The translations under genes and the position numbers were made by a program. From Bacteroidota bacterium (GTDB lineage Bacteria > Bacteroidota > Bacteroidia > Chitinophagales > Chitinophagaceae), in NCBI GenBank assembly GCA_023409975.1, contig JAEYQO010000118.1:1-8823 (forward strand): 8,823 nt of DNA. The letters run 5' to 3'. The notes under the pieces are model-generated. The model was not told the origin of the DNA. It did not search any database and saw only the letters and a list, made by a program, of their open reading frames with translations. Position 1 is the first letter of the stretch. Every line of letters begins with the position of its first letter. Positions 1 to 6,731 of this stretch are shown piece after piece.

Positions 1-1
1 T

Positions 2-172
2 CTGAACTGGCGAACTGTAAAGCGTTTGCTGAGTATAGCAGATGACCGCCAATATGAACAATTCCTCCAGGATGGCTCAATTAAAGAATGTCTGCTGGAT
101 CGCTATGAAGACTTTGTAAAATCCAGGCTGATCAGGTTGATACCTATTTATTCGTACCACAAGTTGTGTTAA
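2..172 (+). CDS. C-terminal fragment of an unrecognised protein (5' end outside the window)
   Basis: An open frame runs from the left edge to a TAA stop at 170-172 and gives 56 residues with no start codon, so it would be the tail of a longer gene. The other two forward frames are closed by stops at positions 3 and 43. The peptide is hydrophilic and rich in charged residues (ADDRQYEQF, LLDRYEDFVKSRLIRL) and looks like a helical C-terminus without membrane segments. I do not recognise the family. It converges on the polymerase gene that ends at 365. A 56-codon open frame can arise by chance, so the main support is its protein-like composition and its position at the edge. It may be the gene flanking the polysaccharide locus or a remnant. 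Confidence 0.45.
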   Translation: MNWRTVKRLLSIADDRQYEQFLQDGSIKECLLDRYEDFVKSRLIRLIPIYSYHKLC

Positions 173-364
173 ACATAAGTGGCGTCTGTTTCTATTATAC
201 CCGATCTGAATGAAAAACCGCACTGTAGACTGGTAGCCCGTTTAAGCTTCAACATTTAAGAGTTTATATGATTCGAAACATGTCAAGCCTTAGACAAATA
301 TTCATTACACTAAGGAAACAACATGAATGGGAATTTACTCCCAGAGACCTACACAGACGAAGGG
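173..364. other. Convergent intergenic region, no convincing gene
   Basis: These 192 bases lie between a plus-strand stop (172) and a minus-strand stop (365). The only start-to-stop frame I noticed is a 17-codon ATG frame at 323-376, which runs into the neighbouring gene and has no visible ribosome binding site. I see no tRNA-like fold, no long repeat and no insertion-sequence end. The only structure noted is the short hairpin at 328-343. Confidence 0.6.
328..343 (-). terminator. Possible terminator hairpin of the leftward operon
   Basis: TGGGA (328-332) and TCCCA (339-343) form a perfect 5-bp stem around a 6-base loop, beginning 22 bases past the polymerase stop on the minus strand. Read leftward it is followed by a T-rich but interrupted stretch (TTCATGTTGTTTCC). 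Position and orientation suit a terminator. The stem is short and there is no clean T run, so this is a weak call. Confidence 0.3.
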
Positions 365-1555
365 CTACTGATGTAACCGGATATGTTCTATTAGTCGCTC
401 CTGCCCAGTGCTCTCCTTTTCAAACCATTTATAGATGAGATAGTTCTGATATGGATGATAAGCTACTGTCATTGGCCTTTCGAGAAGGTATGAGTTAGCA
501 CAGACGCCACAATAAAATATAACTAATATAACAGCAGATGTTCGTATATAGATGTCTTTAAGCGTCTGTAAAAGCAATGGAAGTAAGATAACATTTGCTA
601 CCACAAAATATAACCGCATCCTATTAGAAACCTCAACAAGTTCTGAAATACTGAAGTAAGCTAATATTTGTAGTAGGTAAATATTAAGAAAGAAGGTAAA
701 ATGGTTGCAATGTTCGAGCTTTCTCCGACGTACGATTAAGAAAATAAAGATGGAGATTATGAAGATTGAATTGACGATTGTAGTGAGGTTTAAAACTCTT
801 GTCTTCGCAAATTTCTCGCTGTGTGTATAAACCAAAGCCTTCTCCATGAGATTTTGATTGTCGAATACTGGGAACAACTTTGTCAATACTGGTGTAAACC
901 ATTGTATATTTAAAAAATAAACTACTACAGAAAGTGAAAGAATTACCAATAAAACTTTGGAAGATATTTTCTTGGTTAGGAAATACATCGGAATCAGCAA
1001 AATCGCAGACCAGTGAAAAAGAATCGCCAACACCATATAGCTAACAAATTTCATGGCCTGTCTACGGAGAATATATTTAGATGAATAAAGAAAAACGGAG
1101 AGGGCAAAAGCTTGTCTGATTCCGCTCATATCCAGGTAGAAAAAGACCAAACAATAGTATATTAAAAGGGATGTCGCAGGGAATGGTGAATATCTTTTGA
1201 TACCATAGTAGATGTAGAAGCCTGTCCATGAAGCTAACAAGAAAAAAACAGTCTGAATGGAACCTCCCAGTTCTTTTATAAAAGAAGTAAATAAACTATA
1301 CCCCAGGTCGATGTTACCTAAAATGTTTTCGCGTCCACTTTTCTCGGTTAGGTTCCTTACAGGATCAATATTCCTAAACATATCCCGATAGACATACCAG
1401 TCGACACCGGTTTCATAACGAAGTCCCGCTACCAAAACAAAAAGAAATAGACAAATACAAGCAAATAAATACTTAGCGGATTTTCCAGTAAATCCTAAAG
1501 CCTCTGAGAAGGAAAAAATCGAAAGTACTATGAAAATGAAAAGGTAAAAGAACAC
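365..1555 (-). CDS. EpsG/Wzy-type polysaccharide polymerase, inner membrane
   Basis: This 396-residue protein is highly hydrophobic, with many predicted membrane segments starting at residue 1. It carries the features of the EpsG family: RYETGVDWYVY at 46-56, GY at 85-86, SGIRQAFALSVF at 144-155 and FHWSAI at 180-185. EpsG-type proteins act like Wzy, joining lipid-linked repeat units into polymer on the periplasmic face of the inner membrane, and the length is typical. The start is a GTG at 1553-1555, preceded by AGAGG a few bases upstream, the clearest ribosome binding site in the operon. It is the last gene of the leftward operon, 20 bases after the glycosyltransferase at 1576. The family assignment is firm; polymerase activity is inferred from the family and from the flippase and glycosyltransferases beside it. 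Confidence 0.88.
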   Translation of the reverse strand: MFFYLFIFIVLSIFSFSEALGFTGKSAKYLFACICLFLFVLVAGLRYETGVDWYVYRDMFRNIDPVRNLTEKSGRENILGNIDLGYSLFTSFIKELGGSIQTVFFLLASWTGFYIYYGIKRYSPFPATSLLIYYCLVFFYLDMSGIRQAFALSVFLYSSKYILRRQAMKFVSYMVLAILFHWSAILLIPMYFLTKKISSKVLLVILSLSVVVYFLNIQWFTPVLTKLFPVFDNQNLMEKALVYTHSEKFAKTRVLNLTTIVNSIFIISIFIFLIVRRRKLEHCNHFTFFLNIYLLQILAYFSISELVEVSNRMRLYFVVANVILLPLLLQTLKDIYIRTSAVILVIFYCGVCANSYLLERPMTVAYHPYQNYLIYKWFEKESTGQERLIEHIRLHQ

Positions 1556-1558
1556 AAT

Positions 1559-1564
1559 TCCTCT
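1559..1564 (-). promoter_or_regulatory. Shine-Dalgarno-like site for the polymerase gene
   Basis: On the minus strand AGAGGA sits a few bases before the GTG at 1553-1555. It supports GTG as the start, since no ATG lies near the N-terminal hydrophobic segment. Such a clear site is unusual for Bacteroidota, where many genes lack one. Confidence 0.5.
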
Positions 1565-1575
1565 TTAATTGTTGA

Positions 1576-2280
1576 CTATACAGTAAGCATTCTGGAAAGC
1601 AAGTTTTTAAACAAAATCATTCTTATTAACAAAATATCCCAAAAGGAATTATTGCTTTTAAGATCTGAGGCACTCGAAAAGTTGGAGTCGTGACGTCGGT
1701 ATCGGACCAACACGTCATCAATAAAGCGTGTCCTGAAAAAAATCTCAGCAATAATACCTATCCAATAATCGTGGTAAAGATCTTTTGGAAATGGCTTTGC
1801 CTTTTCGAATACAGCCCGTCTAAATGCCATACAACAACCTAAATAGGTATTGCGGGTAATGTTCTTTATCAAACCTGGTCCTGATCTCCGAGCTTTAAAA
1901 TAAGAAGTAGTAAGGATATTACCAGCAGAATCAATAAGACTAGCATCACAAACAACAAGATCAACATAATCTAGTTCCATACACATCCGTTCAACTTTAC
2001 CGGGAAGCCAGATATCATCCTGGTCTGCTAAAAATATGATATCCCCTTTCGAAAGGGCGACTGCTCGTTCGAAATTCATCACTGGGCCAAGCCTATTAGT
2101 ATTTTTATGAAGCTTTATTCTATCATCACTGAAGCCTTCAATTATCTTAACTGTTGCGTCATTTGAATTGTCATCACTGATGATTATTTCATCGTCGCAT
2201 CCGAGCTGGTCTAGAATTGATCTTAACTGCCTGTACAGGAAGGATTCGCCGTTATATGTAGCTATGCATACCGAAATCAC
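1576..2280 (-). CDS. Family 2 glycosyltransferase (GT-A fold), short form
   Basis: This 234-residue protein probably adds one sugar from a nucleotide-sugar donor to the lipid-linked repeat unit in the cytoplasm. The GT2 pattern is complete: the N-terminal strand ISVCIATYNGE (2-12), SDDNSNDAT (35-43), the metal-binding region LADQDDIW (84-91) and the late YHDYWIG motif (169-175), where the aspartate is the likely catalytic base. The start is GTG (2278-2280), placed directly before the conserved first strand, with no good Shine-Dalgarno site. The gap to the upstream gene is 10 bases. At 234 residues it is shorter than many relatives, which often continue past 280; it ends in a basic, hydrophobic tail (MILFKNLLSRMLTV) that could touch the membrane. 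The donor and acceptor sugars cannot be told from sequence. Confidence 0.9.
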   Translation of the reverse strand: MISVCIATYNGESFLYRQLRSILDQLGCDDEIIISDDNSNDATVKIIEGFSDDRIKLHKNTNRLGPVMNFERAVALSKGDIIFLADQDDIWLPGKVERMCMELDYVDLVVCDASLIDSAGNILTTSYFKARRSGPGLIKNITRNTYLGCCMAFRRAVFEKAKPFPKDLYHDYWIGIIAEIFFRTRFIDDVLVRYRRHDSNFSSASDLKSNNSFWDILLIRMILFKNLLSRMLTV

Positions 2281-2290
2281 AGTAATCTGA

Positions 2291-3070
2291 TTAAAGTTTA
2301 CGAAGCTGTTGCTGAGTCCAATGCGTGCTTCCTATGGCATGCAAAACATAGTACTGCTCCTCCTCACTGAGGTTGTTACTCTCAACATACCAAGGCATGT
2401 GCCTCGCCTGATAAGGGTAATTTGTCCTGTACATTTTCAGTAGGCTGGCTCCACCTTTCATCCAGGGGCGATACATTGCGAAGGTGGTGTCAATACTTGC
2501 CTGGAAGAATTCGTGTCCTACGGGTTTCTCATAGAATTGCTTTTCCCATGCTATCACTCTCTCCTTATTAAGGAATGTGTCCGGCAGATCATCGATTTTC
2601 AGCGAAAATCCAACTTTATAAACATCAGAATTTTTCAATAATACCTCCCTAAAATACTCCATGAAATCTAAAGGACATTCTTTAACTGGAATCACATCTG
2701 AGTCAGTGTAAACATAAAAATCGTTTATGAATTTCTTGTAAAAAGGAGTTTTCCATAATGCCAGGTGTCCGCCATTGAAACCTAATCGGTGCACTTTTAT
2801 CGAAGTCGAATTATAATATTCAAGAAGCGGCGGATATGTAGAATCATTATCAAGGATGATAATGTTCTTATGTCCTGCCTTTTCCAGAAAGTTTATTAGA
2901 TCCTTCAAAGAGGTTAAGCGATTGCGGTTATTTATAATAATCGGAATGTCACTTGCATCAGGAAGTGTTCTTGTGTGGAAAATATTAAATACATTCTCCT
3001 TCCAACGCATTGTACTCTTTCGGTAAGAGTAATATATTGGTCGGATCAGACGCTTTAACAACTGGATCAT
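2291..3070 (-). CDS. GT-A-type glycosyltransferase, divergent family
   Basis: This predicted 259-residue glycosyltransferase probably acts on the repeat unit in the cytoplasm. Numbered from the chosen start, an N-terminal strand PIIINNRNRL (43-52) is followed by IIILDNDS (70-77), LGFNGGHLALW (96-106) and a clear DXD-type metal site, YTDSDVIP (121-128). Later motifs are IDTTFAMYR (193-201) and RHMPWY (223-228). The order fits a GT-A fold, but the first strand differs from classical family 2 enzymes. The start chosen is the ATG at 3068-3070, one base after the upstream stop (TAAG-ATG), as expected for coupled translation. An upstream in-frame ATG at 3107-3109 would add 13 residues and overlap the previous gene by 38 bases. 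The enzyme class is well supported; sugar specificity is unknown. Confidence 0.82.
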   Translation of the reverse strand: MIQLLKRLIRPIYYSYRKSTMRWKENVFNIFHTRTLPDASDIPIIINNRNRLTSLKDLINFLEKAGHKNIIILDNDSTYPPLLEYYNSTSIKVHRLGFNGGHLALWKTPFYKKFINDFYVYTDSDVIPVKECPLDFMEYFREVLLKNSDVYKVGFSLKIDDLPDTFLNKERVIAWEKQFYEKPVGHEFFQASIDTTFAMYRPWMKGGASLLKMYRTNYPYQARHMPWYVESNNLSEEEQYYVLHAIGSTHWTQQQLRKL

Positions 3071-3071
3071 C

Positions 3072-4220
3072 TTATTTCTGAATTTGCATGGTTTTAATGA
3101 TTGCAGCATTCAGATCGGGCACATTCTTGATTTCGTGAACAGAATCAGACTTGCGTCTGGACAGGATACGTGAAAGCAAGCTGTGAAAAAGTTGCTCTGC
3201 TACAAGCAATAAGTGAGTAGCTGAACCTTTTCCTATATATTTTTTGGTCTTATATATCATCTTAAATGATAACCCTGGCACAAACCTGCGATTACGAATG
3301 AACGCCTCTGCATAAAGTTTGTAATAGTTACAATACGCCACCAGATCTTCCCGTTGCATATCTTTTAAGGCTTTGAGTCCCGATTCGGCCCATATTGTTT
3401 CAACACTGTAGAATGCGGGTATTTTCTGTTCCCATTTATAGTCTCCTCTATGTTCCAGGTGTGGCGCATCAGCAAGCTTACCTGAATGACCTCCTTTGAT
3501 GCTGGCAGCAGAAAAGCTTTTTGGGCAGGCTCCAGCTATCGTAAATGGTTGGTCTATAACATAATGTTTCTGGGATACCAGTGAAAGCGCAACTGTGGAA
3601 TATATATCCTGTGTTAATCCCCCAAAATAATGACCTGCAATTTGCTTAGCTCTCTCAAGAAGGTCCCGCGAGACAATACCATGATACACCCGAGGTAATC
3701 CAAATTTTTGATAATCAACCAGACCATTCTTCAATAACGCAATCAATTTATCGTTCACATCCACTTCCACCCTGGTTCCAGTATATTCCGGAATAAACAA
3801 CCTACCGCCAGACGACTCAGGATTCGTGCTATCCGGCCAGGTATAATCTGTATTTTGTTTCTGTGTGAGAGATTCCACTTTGTCGTTGTCCATCCAATCC
3901 AACAAATCATATATCACAGGTAAAACCGCATCATCATCTCCAATTGCACATACAAACTTTCCCGAACTCAAACCTACCGCCCTGTTGAAGTTTTCTACAA
4001 ATGAGATAGGCTCACCGGCTTCGTTGAAACGATAAACAATTCTCAGATCATTCACCTCTGACAATAGCCTTTTCAGATCATCAGAATTTGAATTGTCATG
4101 AATTACAATTTCGGTTTCGTCGTTGATAACTCCCAACAACGTTCGTACAGTCTCAAAACAGTATTCCTGACGATCCTTTGTCGCGATGACAATTGATAGT
4201 CTGGGTGATTCTCCCATCAT
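3072..4220 (-). CDS. Family 2 glycosyltransferase with long C-terminal extension
   Basis: This 382-residue GT-A enzyme opens with LSIVIATKDR (8-17), followed by IVIHDNSNSDD (38-48), ENFNRAV (76-82) and the metal-binding CAIGDDDAVLP (91-101). A TQDIYS segment (203-208) probably holds a catalytic acid residue. About 150 residues follow the core; they are mostly basic and amphipathic (residues 310-360) and could dock on the membrane or form an acceptor site. ATG at 4218-4220 overlaps the flippase stop in an ATGA junction, so the two genes are probably translationally coupled. A second ATG follows at once (4215-4217). The predicted role is transfer of one sugar to the lipid-linked repeat unit; donor and linkage cannot be read from the sequence. 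Confidence 0.88.
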   Translation of the reverse strand: MMGESPRLSIVIATKDRQEYCFETVRTLLGVINDETEIVIHDNSNSDDLKRLLSEVNDLRIVYRFNEAGEPISFVENFNRAVGLSSGKFVCAIGDDDAVLPVIYDLLDWMDNDKVESLTQKQNTDYTWPDSTNPESSGGRLFIPEYTGTRVEVDVNDKLIALLKNGLVDYQKFGLPRVYHGIVSRDLLERAKQIAGHYFGGLTQDIYSTVALSLVSQKHYVIDQPFTIAGACPKSFSAASIKGGHSGKLADAPHLEHRGDYKWEQKIPAFYSVETIWAESGLKALKDMQREDLVAYCNYYKLYAEAFIRNRRFVPGLSFKMIYKTKKYIGKGSATHLLLVAEQLFHSLLSRILSRRKSDSVHEIKNVPDLNAAIIKTMQIQK

Positions 4221-5689
4221 TTCTCAATCAATTTCTTATAATATGCATAGTTAACCAGAATGCAAATTACACCAGTCAGGGCTGCAAAAAGGTAGGCTGA
4301 ATGATTTGTCTCATATTTTTCAGCGATCCTGAATAGAAAAAGGCCGATTGCAGTATTGATCAATCCCGGATAGATAAAGGTTATTAAAAGGAATTTCCAC
4401 CAGGATGAATGCAATATCACTTTCCACATTACACAGATCAGGTAAATAAAAGCGCCTATATTGGCAATAAACCAAGCCATACCCGCACCGGGTAGACTCA
4501 TAAGGCTGATTAGATAATATAAAGCCGGAAAAAGCAGGATCAACTGAGCAGCAGTCTGTATTATGGTGTACCGGGTTTTGCCTCGCGCCAATAAATAATA
4601 ATACGGGACTAACTGCCAGGCAAAAAAACCATTAGCTACAACCAGCAGCTTCAGAGTCTGTCTGATTTCCGGGATTAAATGAGCTGGTATGTCAGACTTA
4701 CCAATCCACACCCCAAGTAACTCAAATCCATAAAAATACAATGTGACAGCTCCAGTCAATATCAAGGCATTCGCCAGGTAGCTATACCTTGTGATCGCAG
4801 CTATCTGGGGTCCTTCATCTTTCGAGGCAACAGATTTGGTTAAAATAGGGAACACGGCTAAAGCTACCGGAATTGCCAGAAAGAAAGGAACCTGAGCAAT
4901 TATTGTGGTCAGATTATAAAAACCGAAGACCTCCACACTGAAAAAGTGACTCACCATCAGCTTGTCTACCTGCATGGCAAAAGCAGAAAGTATCGCAATC
5001 ACGATCATTCCTCCGATGTACTTCCAAATGCCAGGATCTATTTTTCGAAGCGTCAGGGGATTAGCTGGAGAAGTTTTTCCAAGTAAGGAAAAGGTACTAT
5101 AGCGTAGAACCAGGACATACATGACATTAGCGAGGATAGTCCATGAAAAAAACACATCTAGCCCCGGTTTCAGAAAGATCACTGGAATAACCAGTCCACC
5201 TCTTACAGAACTCCACAAAATCTGAAGTGAATTGGCGCGCACCTGTCGTTGTTGCCCCATTAAGGCTCCGGTATAAATAGAGGTAAATAATTGAATGATT
5301 ACACCAAAACCGATGAGCCTCAGATAATAAATGACCTCTTCTTCCGGATAGTTATGGGATCCTAACCAGTATTTTGTAATCAGCGGTGCAGACAGATAAA
5401 TAATCAGAAAGACAGATAAGCAAATGGCGAGATACAGTTTTTCGAAGACCAATAAAAGGCTACGTTTATAGGCTGCATCATCTGTCTTGGCAAACTCCCG
5501 GTTTATAGCTGAAGAAATTCCTGCATCAGCGAAGCTTATCAAGCCAAGCAATAACGAATATAAACCGATGATACCATATGCCTCAGCTCCAAGAATTTTT
5601 ATATAGAAGGGTACGAATAAATAAATCGAAATAAAGCTGTAAATCTTGCTTCCATAATTAGCAATTATGTTCTTTCTGGTTAGATGCAC
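4217..5689 (-). CDS. wzx: Wzx-type oligosaccharide flippase (polysaccharide transporter family)
   Basis: This 490-residue, strongly hydrophobic protein has roughly 12-14 membrane segments, the usual size for Wzx. It moves the undecaprenyl-linked repeat unit from the cytoplasmic to the periplasmic face of the inner membrane. Family marks include LTRKNIIANYGSK (3-15), KILGAEAYGIIGLY (31-44), FADAGISSAINREF (53-66), GALMGQQRQVRAN (141-153) and QVDKLMVSHFFS (240-251). The start is a GTG at 5687-5689; a stop lies five codons upstream in frame and no ATG is near the conserved N-terminus. It is the first gene of the leftward operon, so its promoter should lie at 5690-5756 or inside the divergent gene. 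Substrate specificity is not predictable. The symbol refers to family and role, not to a particular orthologue. Confidence 0.92.
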   Translation of the reverse strand: MHLTRKNIIANYGSKIYSFISIYLFVPFYIKILGAEAYGIIGLYSLLLGLISFADAGISSAINREFAKTDDAAYKRSLLLVFEKLYLAICLSVFLIIYLSAPLITKYWLGSHNYPEEEVIYYLRLIGFGVIIQLFTSIYTGALMGQQRQVRANSLQILWSSVRGGLVIPVIFLKPGLDVFFSWTILANVMYVLVLRYSTFSLLGKTSPANPLTLRKIDPGIWKYIGGMIVIAILSAFAMQVDKLMVSHFFSVEVFGFYNLTTIIAQVPFFLAIPVALAVFPILTKSVASKDEGPQIAAITRYSYLANALILTGAVTLYFYGFELLGVWIGKSDIPAHLIPEIRQTLKLLVVANGFFAWQLVPYYYLLARGKTRYTIIQTAAQLILLFPALYYLISLMSLPGAGMAWFIANIGAFIYLICVMWKVILHSSWWKFLLITFIYPGLINTAIGLFLFRIAEKYETNHSAYLFAALTGVICILVNYAYYKKLIEK

Positions 5690-5756
5690 AATCTCGTCGA
5701 TTTATTCTCAGGATCACCGCTAAAGTAATTCAGATTTGAAACAAAAGGCTATACGG
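5690..5756. promoter_or_regulatory. Divergent promoter region between the flippase and methyltransferase genes
   Basis: These 67 bases separate the start of the leftward operon from the rightward methyltransferase gene, so promoters for one or both should lie here. On the plus strand CAGATTTG (5731-5738) differs by one base from the Bacteroidota -7 consensus TAnnTTTG and lies about 20 bases before the ATG. On the minus strand TACTTTAG is also one base off consensus. Neither has a TTTG -33 element at the usual 19-21-base spacing, so the exact sites are uncertain. Confidence 0.4.
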
Positions 5757-6626
5757 ATGCAAACAGATTCCTATTTTTATCCCCCCACCCGAAACGGGCT
5801 TATACTTTTTGGAATGCAAATACTCAACCGAGAGTTCACACTCTCAAAACTACTGAAGCTCGGATGGGCAACGATGAGAGCCGGGTTACGGATCATAGGA
5901 ATTTTCAAGAATCCGCTTCAGATAATCCGTCATTACCTGTATGCTACTGCGCCAGAGGAAAAAGAACTCCAACTTAGAAACGGCAGAAAACTATATCTAT
6001 CCAATCATCCGCATGACATCATTACAGCGTTCATTATTTTTGGAAGAGAGGATTATGGAAAGATAAAGCCCGGAGCGACGGTGATCGATATCGGTGCAAA
6101 TATTGGAGTTTTTGCTTTGTATGCTGCAGCCTCCGGTGCGAAAAAGGTTTATTGCTTCGAACCAAATTTGGAGTCTTATAACATACTATCTCAAAACATT
6201 GCTGCAAATAACTACAGCTCAATAATTTTCCCACACAGACTGGCGGTTTCAGATGCCGATGATCAGATAGTTCATATTCCAAAAGCCTCCAGTCCGTACA
6301 ATTCCGTCTCGGATAAAAAACCTGATCACCAGGAGACTGACCCGGTCAATACTGTAAATCTGGATACCTTTTGTGAACGAAATAAAATTCAACGTATTGA
6401 TTTGATCAAGATAGATTGCGAAGGTGCTGAATTCGTTATCATACCTTCACTTTCAGTAAACTTGCTGGCTAAAGTTGGATCAATCAAAGTAGAGTATCAG
6501 GACGGTGATGTAAATAATATTATCCAGCATCTAACAAAAAATGGTTTCCAAATTGAATATCATTTAATTGATAAGAGAATGAACGGTGGTATGCTATGGA
6601 TGACGAAACCAGACAAATTTCAATAG
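5757..6626 (+). CDS. FkbM-type SAM-dependent methyltransferase
   Basis: This predicted 289-residue class I methyltransferase of the FkbM family uses S-adenosylmethionine, probably to O-methylate a sugar of the polysaccharide. Numbered from the chosen start, the cofactor-binding motif VIDIGANIGVF lies at 109-119, the acidic FEPN at 134-137 and the family-defining IDLIKIDCEGAE at 214-225. About 100 residues precede the Rossmann core, including YFYPPTRNG and a basic helical stretch; no signal peptide is seen. I chose ATG at 5757 over an in-frame TTG at 5736 because it is a standard start and a possible -7 element overlaps the TTG. It is transcribed away from the flippase operon. FkbM enzymes also occur outside polysaccharide loci, so the substrate is inferred from context. 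A run of six C (5781-5786) lies near the 5' end. Confidence 0.88.
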   Translation: MQTDSYFYPPTRNGLILFGMQILNREFTLSKLLKLGWATMRAGLRIIGIFKNPLQIIRHYLYATAPEEKELQLRNGRKLYLSNHPHDIITAFIIFGREDYGKIKPGATVIDIGANIGVFALYAAASGAKKVYCFEPNLESYNILSQNIAANNYSSIIFPHRLAVSDADDQIVHIPKASSPYNSVSDKKPDHQETDPVNTVNLDTFCERNKIQRIDLIKIDCEGAEFVIIPSLSVNLLAKVGSIKVEYQDGDVNNIIQHLTKNGFQIEYHLIDKRMNGGMLWMTKPDKFQ

Positions 6627-6628
6627 GG

Positions 6629-6659
6629 TTTGTATCTTTTTCTAATTTTACGTAGTTTG
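6629..6659 (+). promoter_or_regulatory. Candidate Bacteroidota-type promoter for the family 4 glycosyltransferase
   Basis: TTTG at 6629-6632 is followed after 20 bases by TAGTTTG at 6653-6659. The spacing fits the Bacteroidota -33 TTTG / -7 TAnnTTTG arrangement, but the -7 element is one base shorter than consensus. It would give a leader of roughly 65 bases before the ATG at 6732. The 105-base gap after the methyltransferase leaves room for a separate promoter; read-through is equally possible. Confidence 0.3.
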
Positions 6660-6731
6660 ATCACAAATTGAGGATCTCTGTATGTCAGTTTCGTCTGACT
6701 AATGGAACAGTTTTAATGTGAACCATAGTTA

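Noticed and set aside
5736..5756. TTG start for the methyltransferase, adding seven residues
   Set aside because: An ATG follows at 5757, and a possible -7 element overlaps the TTG, which would put the transcript start downstream of it.
6684..6699. Inverted repeat GTCAG/CTGAC between the methyltransferase and the family 4 glycosyltransferase
   Set aside because: The stem is only 5 bp with a 6-base loop, no T run follows, and it lies between the candidate promoter and the start codon; chance is likely.
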